Part shown: positions 6,603-15,596 of the stretch, one piece after another
Numbering within the stretch: the first letter of the stretch is position 1
How the letters are laid out: every line of letters starts with the position of its first letter
Assembly: GCA_035764045.1 (NCBI GenBank)
Contig: DASTZX010000027.1
Span: 1-20,601 of the forward strand
Length of the DNA stretch: 20,601 bases
Reading direction: 5' to 3'
Source: JAVDCA01 sp035764045
Lineage (GTDB): Bacteria; Pseudomonadota; Alphaproteobacteria; Rhizobiales; Xanthobacteraceae
Program-made: the position numbers and the translations under genes
Notes under the pieces: model-generated
Database searches by the model: none
Told to the model about the DNA's origin: nothing
Seen by the model: only the letters and a program-made list of their open reading frames with translations

Positions 6603-7415
6603 TCAGCGATTCTCTCGCCTCTCTCCGCGCGGCGCGGCGCCGGTCGTGGCGCTGCCAGCGTTCTTCATCGGGTTGTTGCCGCCAATGGTGGCCGCCCTGC
6701 CCGACTCGGGTCCGCGCGCGGCGGGAGCCTCGGTCTTGGCGTTCTTCATCGGATTGTTGCCACCAATGGCCGCCGCCTGACCCGACTGCGACCCACGAAC
6801 GGCCGCCGAGCCGCTCGCATTCTTCATCGGGTTGTTGCCCCCAATGGCGGCCGCCCTGCTCTCCTCGCCGCGAACGCCTACGCGTCCTCGTTCCTCACGC
6901 GAACCGAACCGCTCGCGTCGCCCTTCATTCACGCCAAGGCGTTCACCGCGGGTCTCACGCGAGCTGAACCGTTCACGCCCCTCGACCCGCGCGCCGACAC
7001 CCCCGGTGCGCTCGCCGCGGAACTCGCCATAGCCGCGGCCGCCGTAGTAGCCGCGTCCGGATTCGTAGCCGAAGGCCGCGTAGCCCGGCTCATATCCGCC
7101 AGAGTAGCCGCCGCCGTAATAGCCCTCGCCGACCACGGTGCGCCCGACCGCCGGCCCGCCGAGCGCGAGATAGTCGCGGCTCGCGAATCCCGGCATGCCG
7201 TCGAAGTTGACGCGACACCAGCTGCCCCGGCAGCCTCTCACGTCTGCCACGGCACCTCCCGGAATCACGCCGATCACGTCGAAGCCGACGCCGGGGCCGG
7301 ACCGCACATTGAGGTCGGTTTCGGCGACCGCCGGTGCGGCTGCCGCCAGGCCGGTCGAGAGCGCCAGCGCGGCTGCGCTCATCGTCAGTCCTTTCGTCAC
7401 AGTCATCAGACTCAT
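6603..7415 (-). CDS. Secreted SH3b-domain protein with GGNNPMKNA repeats
   Basis: 270-aa exported protein. Residues 1-31 form a signal peptide (hydrophobic core MSAAALALSTGLAAAA, likely cleavage AVA|E). Residues 33-85 are a bacterial SH3 (SH3b) domain: TDLNVRSGPGVGFDVIGVIP, then GSWCRVNFDGMPGFASRDYL, with a Cys pair at 62 and 67. A Gly/Tyr-rich stretch (about 96-133) and an Arg/Glu-rich stretch with two ERF(S/G)SRE(T/E)RG copies (149-178) follow. The C-terminus carries three AA(A/T)IGGNNPMKNA repeats at 188-200, 214-226 and 241-253. Start 7415 is set by GAGGAG 7 nt upstream and by the signal peptide; a frame extending to 7601 has no such support. SH3b domains usually bind peptidoglycan or peptides. 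The repeats' role is unknown. Confidence 0.85.
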   Translation of the reverse strand: MSLMTVTKGLTMSAAALALSTGLAAAAPAVAETDLNVRSGPGVGFDVIGVIPGGAVADVRGCRGSWCRVNFDGMPGFASRDYLALGGPAVGRTVVGEGYYGGGYSGGYEPGYAAFGYESGRGYYGGRGYGEFRGERTGGVGARVEGRERFSSRETRGERLGVNEGRRERFGSREERGRVGVRGEESRAAAIGGNNPMKNASGSAAVRGSQSGQAAAIGGNNPMKNAKTEAPAARGPESGRAATIGGNNPMKNAGSATTGAAPRGERRENR

Positions 7416-7644
7416 CTTGGAACTCCTCGCCAGGGTTTCGTTGTTTGGACCACCCCGGGCCCGCAGGTGAAACGCAAGCCCCTGGGTGGCGTTCCAGCCA
7501 CCCGAGGCGCCGAGTCCGCAAGGCGACAACCCGTTCCCGATACCGGAACCGGCTACGCTCCGATTTGCCAACCGGCGCGGATTTTGGAACAAAGGCTGCA
7601 CGTTCGATTCACCGCATTCTCCCCGGTTCCCTTAGCCCCCACTC

Positions 7645-8448
7645 ATGGCCCGACCGACCATCCTGGTGTTCGACTCCGGCCTCGGCGGCCTCACCGCGTT
7701 TCGCGAGATCGTGGCGGCACGGCCCGACGCGAATTTCGTCTATGCGGCGGACGATGCCTTCTTTCCCTACGGGAACCACGGCGAGCGCGAGCTCGTCGCG
7801 CGGATCGTGCCGCTGATGGGCGACCTGATCGCGCGCGTCGCGCCCGAGCTCGTCGTCATCGCCTGCAATACCGCGTCGACCCTGGTGCTGCCGGAGCTGC
7901 GGGCCCGCTACGCCGTGCCGTTCGTCGGGACGGTGCCGGCGATCAAGCCGGCCTGCGCGGGATCCATGACGAAACGCGTCTCGGTGCTGGGCACCGAAGC
8001 GACGGTGCAGCGCGAATATACGATGGCGCTGATCCGCGACTTCGCCCAAGGCTGCGCGGTCGAGCTCGTCGGCTCGGCGCGGCTCGCCTCCTTCGCCGAG
8101 GAGGCCCTGCGTGAGGAGCGGGTCGAGGATGCGGCGATCGCCGCCGAGATCGCACCCTGCTTCCTCGGCGACGGCGCGCGGCGCACCGATACGGTGGTGC
8201 TCGCCTGCACGCATTTTCCCTTGCTGCTCGACCGGATGACGCGCCTTGCCCCGTGGCCGGTGACATGGATGGATCCGGCGCCCGCGATTGCGCGCCGCGT
8301 GGTCGATCTGATCGGACCTGTGCCGCCGAAGGCGGGCCCGGGCGAGGCGCGCGCCCTGTTCACCTCGGAAAAACCGGTCGGCCCGGCGCTCGGCCGGGCA
8401 CTGGCCCAGTTCGGAATCGCAACCGCCGCGAGCGCACCGGCCATTTGA
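7645..8448 (+). CDS. murI: Glutamate racemase
   Basis: Cytosolic cofactor-independent racemase (EC 5.1.1.3) supplying D-glutamate for peptidoglycan. Product 267 aa, normal length. It opens MARPTILVFDSGLGGLTAFREI, with the FDSGLGGLT signature. The two catalytic cysteines are C74 in VVIACNTAST and C188 in VVLACTHFPLL, followed by H190. The ADDAFFPYGNHG segment is the usual substrate loop. No strong ribosome site precedes ATG 7645, but the protein begins at the expected family position. It is divergent from the SH3b gene across 229 nt. Its stop codon lies inside a promoter-like TTGACA that probably starts rpsD transcription. The neighbourhood with rpsD is one I associate with Rhizobiales chromosomes. 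Confidence 0.95.
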   Translation: MARPTILVFDSGLGGLTAFREIVAARPDANFVYAADDAFFPYGNHGERELVARIVPLMGDLIARVAPELVVIACNTASTLVLPELRARYAVPFVGTVPAIKPACAGSMTKRVSVLGTEATVQREYTMALIRDFAQGCAVELVGSARLASFAEEALREERVEDAAIAAEIAPCFLGDGARRTDTVVLACTHFPLLLDRMTRLAPWPVTWMDPAPAIARRVVDLIGPVPPKAGPGEARALFTSEKPVGPALGRALAQFGIATAASAPAI

Positions 8449-8473
8449 CACCACCCGGCTTTGCCCCTAGAAA
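8445..8473 (+). promoter_or_regulatory. Candidate sigma-70 promoter for rpsD
   Basis: A perfect -35 TTGACA (8445-8450), overlapping the murI stop codon, is followed after exactly 17 nt by a -10-like TAGAAA (8468-8473). It predicts a start near 8480 and an rpsD leader of about 170 nt. Among the candidates noted in this window it has the best -35 and spacing. Confidence 0.6.
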
Positions 8474-8482
8474 CCGCCCGTC

Positions 8483-8576
8483 CGCGGGCCTCTTGGCCCG
8501 CGTGGCGTTTCGCGACCCGCGGCCGGGCCTTGGCGCTGAATAGGGCCCCTGCCTGTCGGTCCCTCAAACAAGGGAC
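8483..8576 (+). promoter_or_regulatory. Structured 5' leader of rpsD (three hairpins)
   Basis: Three stem-loops follow each other in the region predicted to be the rpsD 5' UTR: CGCGGGCC/GGCCCGCG with a TCTT loop (8483-8502), GGGCC/GGCCC with a 14-nt loop (8525-8548), and GTCCCT/AGGGAC with a 6-nt loop (8559-8576). A pyrimidine-rich stretch and the ribosome site at 8640-8643 come later. S4 is a known translational repressor of its own operon in other phyla, so an autoregulatory leader is plausible. The first hairpin could instead terminate murI readthrough. Confidence 0.45.
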
Positions 8577-8648
8577 AAAGGAGGGCGCGATCCTCGAACC
8601 CCTGTTAACCACGGCCGGCCCAAGCCGCCGTCTCTTTTTGAGGATGCA

Positions 8649-9266
8649 ATGACCAAGCGCAGTGAGGCGAAATACAAGATCGATCGCCGCATGGGCCAGA
8701 ATATCTGGGGCCGCCCGAAGAGCCCCGTCAACCGTCGCGAATATGGTCCCGGCCAGCACGGCCAGCGCCGCAAGGGCAAGCTTTCGGACTACGGCGTGCA
8801 GCTCCGCGCCAAGCAGAAGCTCAAGGGCTATTACGCCAACATTTCCGAGCGCCAGTTCCGGGGCATCTACGAGGAAGCGATCCGGATGAAAGGCGATTCC
8901 GGCGCGCACCTCATTGCGCTCCTGGAGCGGCGCCTCGATGCCGTGGTCTACCGCGCCAAGCTGGTGCCGACCATTTTCGCCGCGCGCCAGTTCATCAATC
9001 ACGGGCACATCAAGGTGAACGGCCGCCGCGTCAACATCCCGAGCTTCCGTCTCAAGGTCGGCGACGCCATCGAGGTGAAGGACGCCTCGAAGCAGCTCGC
9101 GCTGGTGCTCGAGGCGACCGGCCTCGCGGAGCGCGACGTGCCCGATTACATCGAGGCGGACCACTCGAAGATGACCGCGAAGCTCACGCGCATCCCGCAG
9201 CCCACGGACGTGCCCTACCCGGTCCAGATGGAGCCGCACCTCGTGGTCGAGTATTATTCGCGCTGA
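8649..9266 (+). CDS. rpsD: 30S ribosomal protein S4
   Basis: Primary 16S rRNA-binding protein that nucleates 30S body assembly. Product 205 aa, the standard S4 length. It starts MTKRSEAKYKIDRRMGQNIW and has the conserved LSDYGVQLRAKQKLKGYY helix region. The RNA-binding S4 domain spans about 94-157 (RRLDAVVYRAKLVPTIFAAR, then FINHGHIKVNGRRVNIPS). It ends PHLVVEYYSR, as expected. GAGG lies 5 nt before ATG 8649. The gene is transcribed alone: a strong promoter candidate precedes it, and a perfect terminator hairpin begins 20 nt after the stop. Confidence 0.98.
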   Translation: MTKRSEAKYKIDRRMGQNIWGRPKSPVNRREYGPGQHGQRRKGKLSDYGVQLRAKQKLKGYYANISERQFRGIYEEAIRMKGDSGAHLIALLERRLDAVVYRAKLVPTIFAARQFINHGHIKVNGRRVNIPSFRLKVGDAIEVKDASKQLALVLEATGLAERDVPDYIEADHSKMTAKLTRIPQPTDVPYPVQMEPHLVVEYYSR

Positions 9267-9286
9267 GGCGCGAGCCGCGTCCACCG

Positions 9287-9322
9287 AATGAAAAAGCCGC
9301 CCTTTCGGGCGGCTTTTTCATT
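9287..9322. terminator. Bidirectional rho-independent terminator between rpsD and grxD
   Basis: A 16-bp perfect inverted repeat (9287-9302 with 9307-9322) around a TTTC loop has a GC-rich core GCCGCCC/GGGCGGC flanked by A5 on the left and T5 on the right. It therefore works on both strands and would stop both rpsD and the convergent purine/bolA/grxD transcript, whose last stop codon is at 9348. Confidence 0.95.
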
Positions 9323-9347
9323 GCTGCATCGCTGTCGATCCGCGGCG

Positions 9348-9686
9348 TCAGGCGCCGGCATTCTCCCGCACCGATACGCCCTTGTCCTTGAACACGCCCT
9401 GCAGCTCGCCCGCCTGGAACATCTCGCGGATGATATCGCAGCCGCCGACGAACTCGCCCTTCACGTAGAGCTGCGGGATGGTCGGCCAGTTGGAATACTC
9501 CTTGATGCCCTGGCGCAGCTCGTCGTTCTCCAGGACGTTGAGGCCCTTGTAGGGTACGCCGAGATAATCGAGGATCTGCACCACCTGACCGGAAAAGCCG
9601 CACATCGGGAACTGCGGTGTGCCCTTCATGAACAGCACCACGTCGTTCGACTTCACTTCGTTGGCGATGAATTGGTCGATGGCCAT
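9348..9686 (-). CDS. grxD: Monothiol CGFS glutaredoxin (Grx4 type)
   Basis: 112-aa monothiol glutaredoxin involved in [2Fe-2S] cluster binding, transfer and iron sensing. The active-site CGFS is at residues 29-32 (FPMCGFSGQ), preceded by K21 of FMKGTPQ. The WPTIPQLYVKGEFVGGCDI segment holds the cis-Pro and glutathione-binding GGCD. All residues expected for glutathione-coordinated cluster binding by a homodimer, or by a BolA heterodimer, are present. It is the last gene of the pur-bolA-ridA-grxD series; bolA lies two genes upstream, matching the known BolA-Grx partnership. A promoter-like site at 9740-9768 suggests that it can also be transcribed alone. AAGGA lies about 9 nt before the start. 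Confidence 0.96.
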   Translation of the reverse strand: MAIDQFIANEVKSNDVVLFMKGTPQFPMCGFSGQVVQILDYLGVPYKGLNVLENDELRQGIKEYSNWPTIPQLYVKGEFVGGCDIIREMFQAGELQGVFKDKGVSVRENAGA

Positions 9687-9739
9687 GAACGTCGTCCTTG
9701 TCTGCGCGGCGGCCGCATGAGAATCCGCCTCTCGTCCTC

Positions 9740-9768
9740 TATATATAGCACGACCGGCGCATCCCCAA
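9740..9768 (-). promoter_or_regulatory. Candidate promoter for grxD
   Basis: On the minus strand, TTGGGG (9768-9763) and TATATA (9745-9740) are separated by 17 nt in an unusually AT-rich patch, with a leader of about 45 nt to the grxD ATG. It could give grxD iron- or stress-linked expression apart from the purine genes. No repressor box was recognised. Confidence 0.4.
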
Positions 9769-9800
9769 GCCGTCCCATGCGCGCCCCATGCGCGGCCTGT

Positions 9801-10211
9801 TCACGAGTTCGGAACCAGGAAGGTGCCCTCCACCTCGACGATATCGTCCTGGTTGAGCCGGGCGACCTCGACGATGGTGCGGGGCGGATAGGGACCGGCC
9901 CCCCAAAGCTCCTCCTGGACCCGGTTCACGAGCGGGCGGTGGCGCGCCATGTCGGTGACGTAGACCACGATCCGGACCGCATCGCTCAGGGACGCGCCCT
10001 CGGACTCGGCGATCAGCTGCATGTTGCGGAAAGCCTGCCGGACGCGCGCCTCCTCGCCTGGCACCAGGGCGTTGGTCGCGGGATCGATCCCGCGCATGCC
10101 GGCCACGAAGACGAAATCGCCTGCGCGCTTGGCCAGCGACCATGGCCCGGTCGGCCGGATGGCGCCGGCGGGCGCCAGGGTCTTTATGCCGTTGCCGGAG
10201 GGCCGAGCCAT
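9801..10211 (-). CDS. RidA (YjgF/YER057c/UK114) family protein
   Basis: 136-aa member of the RidA superfamily, small trimeric enzymes whose archetype hydrolyses 2-aminoacrylate and other reactive enamines/imines. Visible features are GPWSLAKRAGDFVFVAG (family block GPYSQAV..G), QAFRNMQLIAESEGASLSDAVRIVVYVTD, and R111 in PPRTIVEV with E126 in IVEVEG. These correspond to the catalytic Arg105 and Glu120 of RidA. The Tyr of the GPYS block is Trp here, and the Cys usually two residues after the Arg is Ile, so it belongs outside the archetypal subgroup. The 30-nt gap from bolA and GAGGAC before the ATG suggest co-transcription. The substrate is unknown; imine deaminase activity is plausible. Confidence 0.88.
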   Translation of the reverse strand: MARPSGNGIKTLAPAGAIRPTGPWSLAKRAGDFVFVAGMRGIDPATNALVPGEEARVRQAFRNMQLIAESEGASLSDAVRIVVYVTDMARHRPLVNRVQEELWGAGPYPPRTIVEVARLNQDDIVEVEGTFLVPNS

Positions 10212-10241
10212 GCGACGTCCTCGGCGCGAGCGAGCGTCGGA

Positions 10242-10478
10242 TCAGGACGGCGGCACGCCGGTCTGCAGCGCAAGCGCATGCAGAATACCACCCATCTGCC
10301 CCTTCAGCGCCGCATAGACGAGCTGGTGCTGCTGCACGCGCGACTTGCCGCGAAAACTTTCAGCGATGACCGTGGCCGCATAGTGGTCGCCGTCGCCGGC
10401 GAGGTCGCGGATCGTCACTTCGGCGTCCGGGATGCCCGCCTTGATCAGGCGCTCGATTTCCCCGGCGTCCATCGCCAT
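10242..10478 (-). CDS. BolA family protein
   Basis: 78-aa BolA-like protein with the class-II KH-like fold that partners CGFS glutaredoxins to bind or transfer [2Fe-2S] clusters. It starts MAMDAGEIERLIKAGIPDAE. The block GDGDHYAATVIAESFRGKSRVQQHQLVYAAL is the family core. Likely cluster ligands are H32 in the variable loop and H67 in ILHALAL. The start at 10478 is supported by GAGGAG about 6 nt upstream, which overlaps the purL stop at 10489. The 10-nt spacing indicates translational coupling to purL. An upstream in-frame start at 10559 would lie inside purL and add non-family sequence. The paired grxD is two genes downstream. Confidence 0.93.
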   Translation of the reverse strand: MAMDAGEIERLIKAGIPDAEVTIRDLAGDGDHYAATVIAESFRGKSRVQQHQLVYAALKGQMGGILHALALQTGVPPS

Positions 10479-10488
10479 GCAGCTCTCC

Positions 10489-12693
<2,205 letters not shown>

Positions 12694-12762
12694 GACTCCG
12701 GGAAAGTCCAATGCATCAATTCGCGCCACTTCGCGGCAATTCGCGCCAAGATCGGTTTCGTC

Positions 12763-13464
12763 CTAGGCCGCCCGTGCCACATGCTCCACCAGGCCCGCGA
12801 ACAGGCCGCGTCCGTCGGTGCAGCCCATCGAGGGTTCGACGTGGTTTTCCGGATGCGGCATCATGCCGAGCACGTTGCCCCGCTCGTTGAGAATCCCGGC
12901 GATCGAATTGGTCGCTCCATTGACGTTCCAGGCGGGATCGGGCGCGCCGTCCGGCGAGACGTAGCGATAAAGCACCCGCCCCTCGCCTTCGAGGCGCGCG
13001 ACGGTCTCCGCGTCGGCGACGTAATTGCCTTCCCCGTGCGCGACCGGCACCCGGATCACCTGGCCGGCATTGTAGCCGCGGCTGAATGGCGTGTCGGAGC
13101 GCTCGACCCGAAGGTGGACATCGCGGCAGATGAACTTGAGCTGCGCGTTGCGCATCAGGACGCCGGGCAGCAGCCCGGCCTCGCAGGCGATCTGGAAACC
13201 ATTGCAGATGGCGAGCAGAAGCCCGCCCCGCGCCACATGGGCGCGCACCGCCCCCATGATGGGGGCGCGGGCGGCAATCGCGCCGCAGCGCAGATAGTCG
13301 CCATACGAGAACCCGCCCGGCATCACCACCAGGTCGGTGCCCGCCGGCAGCGCGGTCTCGGCGTGCCAGACCATGGCGGGCGCGCGGCCGGAGATGAGCG
13401 CCAGCGCCCGCGCCATGTCCTGCTCGCGGTTGATGCCGGGAAAGACCAGGACGGCGGATTTCAT
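12763..13464 (-). CDS. purQ: Phosphoribosylformylglycinamidine synthase, PurQ glutaminase subunit
   Basis: Class I glutamine amidotransferase subunit (233 aa) that delivers ammonia from glutamine to PurL. It starts MKSAVLVFPGINREQDM. The nucleophile is C87 in LLAICNGFQIACEAGLLPG, and the His-Glu pair is H204/E206 in MMPHPENH. The oxyanion region VVMPGGFSYGDYLRCGAIAA is also clear. The ATG overlaps the purS stop in the form ATGA (13461-13464), so translation is coupled with purS. This fits the complex's strict subunit association. The stop is 69 nt before the purL start. Confidence 0.97.
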   Translation of the reverse strand: MKSAVLVFPGINREQDMARALALISGRAPAMVWHAETALPAGTDLVVMPGGFSYGDYLRCGAIAARAPIMGAVRAHVARGGLLLAICNGFQIACEAGLLPGVLMRNAQLKFICRDVHLRVERSDTPFSRGYNAGQVIRVPVAHGEGNYVADAETVARLEGEGRVLYRYVSPDGAPDPAWNVNGATNSIAGILNERGNVLGMMPHPENHVEPSMGCTDGRGLFAGLVEHVARAA

Positions 13465-13703
13465 CCCGTGACCTCGATCCGATAATTCTCGATCACCGTA
13501 TTGGCCAGGAGCCGCTCGGCGGCATCCTTGAGCGCCGCCTCGACCCGGCCCCGGTCGACGCCGGCAAGCTCGATATCGAACACCTTGCCCTGGCGCACGC
13601 TCGCAATCCCGTCCACCCCGAGCGACCTCAGGGCGACCTCGATCGCCTTGCCCTGCGGATCGAGAATGCCGGACTTGAGGGTCACGGTGACGCGCGCCTT
13701 CAT
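13461..13703 (-). CDS. purS: Phosphoribosylformylglycinamidine synthase, PurS subunit
   Basis: 80-aa PurS, the small dimeric subunit that bridges PurQ and PurL in FGAM synthase. It reads MKARVTVTLKSGILDPQGKA, then VDGIASVRQGKVFDIEL and ends NTVIENYRIEV, matching the family from end to end. The start at 13703 has GGAG 8 nt upstream; an open frame extending to 13856 has no family match there. The stop overlaps the purQ start by four bases. A promoter-like site lies about 60 nt upstream, so purSQL may be transcribed independently of purC. Confidence 0.96.
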   Translation of the reverse strand: MKARVTVTLKSGILDPQGKAIEVALRSLGVDGIASVRQGKVFDIELAGVDRGRVEAALKDAAERLLANTVIENYRIEVTG

Positions 13704-13768
13704 GGATAGGCTCCAGATATGCTCGGGACCCGCCCGTTCAATGCATGCGGACGGGGTTGCACGCCTTG

Positions 13769-13797
13769 CGCATAGTTCATTGCCGGGCGCGGGTAAA
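13769..13797 (-). promoter_or_regulatory. Candidate promoter for purS
   Basis: Minus strand TTTACC (13797-13792), a 17-nt spacer and TATGCG (13774-13769) form a weak sigma-70-like pair about 65 nt before the purS ATG. The -35 overlaps a hairpin CGCGGG/CCCGCG (13788-13803). Support is by spacing and partial consensus only. Confidence 0.3.
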
Positions 13798-13830
13798 CCC
13801 GCGATCGCTGCAACCGGACTTGCCGGGAAA

Positions 13831-14571
13831 TCATGCGAACGTCGGGTTCGCGGCACCAGGCGATTCCTCCAGCAGGCGCCCGTAGCCCGACAGCCGCCCG
13901 CTGGCGCCGATCAGCCGCATCGCCGCCCAGAACGCGGCCGGCATGCTGGATACGACCGGAATGCCGTGCCGGGCCTCGAACGGGCGCGCGACCCCGAGCG
14001 TGCGCAAGCCCCCGCACGAGATGAGCAGCCCTTCGGCGTCGCCCGCTTCCTCGCATACCCGGGTGCCGAGGTCGAGGATGTCCGGCTCGCCGATCTGGCC
14101 CGGTCCTCCGAAATCGGTGATTCCGAGGCCCTCGATCGCCCCCACCGCAAAGCCTTCCTCGGTCAGGAACGCTGCGAGCTGCCCGTTGACCTCGCGATCA
14201 TAGGCGGTCGCGACCGCGATCTTTTGCGCGCCGACCGCCTTCAGCCCGTCGACCACGGCGGCGCTCATGGTGCTGACCGGCAGGCCGGTCGCCGCGCGCA
14301 GATCGTCGAGCAGCCGGCGATGCGCCGCGGCGCCTTTGTAGAAGGTGAGCGAGGTGCCGATCACCATCACGGCATCGACCCCGGCCTTTGCCAGCGCGAC
14401 CGCCGCGGGCACGATCTTGGCCATCGCGGGATCGTACCCCTCCGGCGTCAGCGCCCGCACGCCCACACCGCGCGCCAGAAAGTGGATGTCCGGATACATC
14501 AGCGGACCTTCGGCCGGCACACGGTCCTCGGCGAAGGGCACGACCAGACCGATGGTGACGGTCCGGCTCAT
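13831..14571 (-). CDS. Arylmalonate decarboxylase-like protein (Asp/Glu racemase superfamily)
   Basis: 246-aa cytosolic enzyme of the aspartate/glutamate racemase-maleate isomerase fold. It opens MSRTVTIGLVVPFAEDRVPA and contains LTPEGYD, VIGTSLTFYKGAAAHRRLL, ATGLPVSTMSAAVVDGLKA, AVATAYDREVN, EGLLISCGGLR and GIPVVSSMPAAFWAA. By remembered comparison with Bordetella arylmalonate decarboxylase (AMDase), its key residues all match with an offset of two: P12, G72-T73-S74, Y124, C186-G187-G188. Racemases and maleate isomerases have a second Cys where G72 stands, so decarboxylation of a disubstituted malonate-type acid is more likely than racemisation. The start matches the AMDase N-terminus, but no good ribosome site is visible. 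It sits between purC and purS, 98 nt after purC. The true substrate is unknown. Confidence 0.85.
   Translation of the reverse strand: MSRTVTIGLVVPFAEDRVPAEGPLMYPDIHFLARGVGVRALTPEGYDPAMAKIVPAAVALAKAGVDAVMVIGTSLTFYKGAAAHRRLLDDLRAATGLPVSTMSAAVVDGLKAVGAQKIAVATAYDREVNGQLAAFLTEEGFAVGAIEGLGITDFGGPGQIGEPDILDLGTRVCEEAGDAEGLLISCGGLRTLGVARPFEARHGIPVVSSMPAAFWAAMRLIGASGRLSGYGRLLEESPGAANPTFA
13834..13856. repeat. Second copy of a dispersed 23-nt repeat (other copy 5663-5685)
   Basis: The reverse complement of 13834-13856 equals 5663-5685 at 22 of 23 positions (core CCGCGAACCCGA then GTTCGCA). Here it encodes the last seven residues (ANPTFA and the preceding Ala) of the decarboxylase-like protein, up to its stop codon. 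In the other copy it starts on the last base of the purB stop codon. Confidence 0.75.
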
Positions 14572-14669
14572 GGCGCACGCGCGCGCCCCCGTGTGGGAGC
14601 GCCCGACGGCGCGCCCACCCGCAACGGCCCGCGCGATCTCGTCGGCGCGGACCGCATCGAGAGCAGCCT

Positions 14670-15467
14670 TTAGCCCTTGACCAGAATCGGCCCGCTACCC
14701 TGCGGACGCTCGCCTTCGCTCATGATGCCGAGGCGCTTGGCGACCTCGGTGTAGGCCTCCACCAGCCCGCCCATGTCGCGGCGGAAGCGGTCCTTGTCGA
14801 GCTTCTCGTTCGACTTGATGTCCCATAACCGGCAGGAGTCGGGCGAGATCTCGTCGGCGACCACGATCCGCATCAGGTCGTTCTCCCACAGCCGCCCGCA
14901 CTCCATCTTGAAATCCACCAGACGGATGCCGACGCCGAGGAAGAGGCCGGAGAGGAAATCGTTGACGCGAATCGCCAGCGCCATGATGTCGTCGATCTCC
15001 TGCGGCGTCGCCCAGCCGAACGCGGTGATGTGCTCCTCTGACACCATCGGATCGTTGAGCGCATCGTTCTTGTAATAGAACTCGATGATCGACCGCGGTA
15101 GCTGGGTGCCCTCCTCGATGCCGAGGCGCTGCGACAACGAGCCCGCCGCGACATTCCGCACCACGATCTCGAGCGGGACGATTTCGACCTCGCGAATCAA
15201 CTGCTCGCGCATGTTGAGCCGGCGGATGAAATGCGTCGGCACGCCGATGTCGTTGAGATGCTGGAACACGTACTCGGAGATTCGGTTGTTGAGCACGCCC
15301 TTGCCTTCGATCACCTGATGCTTCTTGGCGTTGAAGGCGGTGGCGTCGTCCTTGAAATGTTGAATCAGCGTTCCAGGCTCGGGTCCCTCATAGAGGACCT
15401 TCGCCTTGCCTTCATAGATGCGGCGACGACGGCTCATCGGGGTGTACCGTGGCTTGTGAAAGTCCAT
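14670..15467 (-). CDS. purC: Phosphoribosylaminoimidazole-succinocarboxamide (SAICAR) synthase
   Basis: ATP-dependent ligase (EC 6.3.2.6) joining CAIR and aspartate to give SAICAR, the substrate of PurB. Product 265 aa. Conserved blocks are RRRRIYEGKAKVLYEGPEPG (ATP loop), FKDDATAFNAKKH, GKGVLNNRISE, VVRNVAAGSLSQRLG, LVDFKMECGR and VVADEISPDSCRLWD. Two starts are possible. ATG 15467 has GGAG 10 nt upstream and adds MDFHKPRYTP; ATG 15437 (MSRRRRIYEG) lacks a ribosome site but matches the shorter starts I recall in relatives, giving 255 aa. It heads the minus-strand purine series and is divergent from the zeta-subunit gene. Confidence 0.96.
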   Translation of the reverse strand: MDFHKPRYTPMSRRRRIYEGKAKVLYEGPEPGTLIQHFKDDATAFNAKKHQVIEGKGVLNNRISEYVFQHLNDIGVPTHFIRRLNMREQLIREVEIVPLEIVVRNVAAGSLSQRLGIEEGTQLPRSIIEFYYKNDALNDPMVSEEHITAFGWATPQEIDDIMALAIRVNDFLSGLFLGVGIRLVDFKMECGRLWENDLMRIVVADEISPDSCRLWDIKSNEKLDKDRFRRDMGGLVEAYTEVAKRLGIMSEGERPQGSGPILVKG

Positions 15468-15561
15468 ATTGCCGTGGCTCCAGTGTGGTCAGTGTCCGCG
15501 GCGGCGGTGTCTGAGCGGCGCGCAACTCGCAACTGCGGCGGCCGGCCCCTCCACAACCGAT

Positions 15562-15596
15562 AAGCTACCCGAACGCGGTGCGGAGTACAATTGACA
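15562..15596. promoter_or_regulatory. Back-to-back promoter elements between purC and the zeta-subunit gene
   Basis: For purC (minus), TTGTAC (15590-15585), 17 nt, then TAGCTT (15567-15562). Immediately adjacent on the plus strand is a perfect TTGACA (15591-15596), but its -10 is poor at normal spacing. The two -35-like hexamers abut head to head in GTACAATTGACA. This is a candidate divergent control region. Confidence 0.3.

Noticed and set aside
6420..8114. 564-codon plus-strand frame over the SH3b gene and murI
   Set aside because: Crosses two genes in wrong frames, low-complexity Arg/Ala content, no start context.
7908..9284. 458-codon minus-strand frame over murI and rpsD
   Set aside because: Antisense to two certain genes; no motif.
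12694..12729. Longer purL start at GTG 12729
   Set aside because: The added 12 residues lie in a direct repeat, have no family match and no better ribosome site than ATG 12693.
13788..13803. Hairpin CGCGGG/CCCGCG upstream of purS as a terminator
   Set aside because: Six-bp stem with no U-run on either strand; it overlaps a promoter candidate and is too weak to call.
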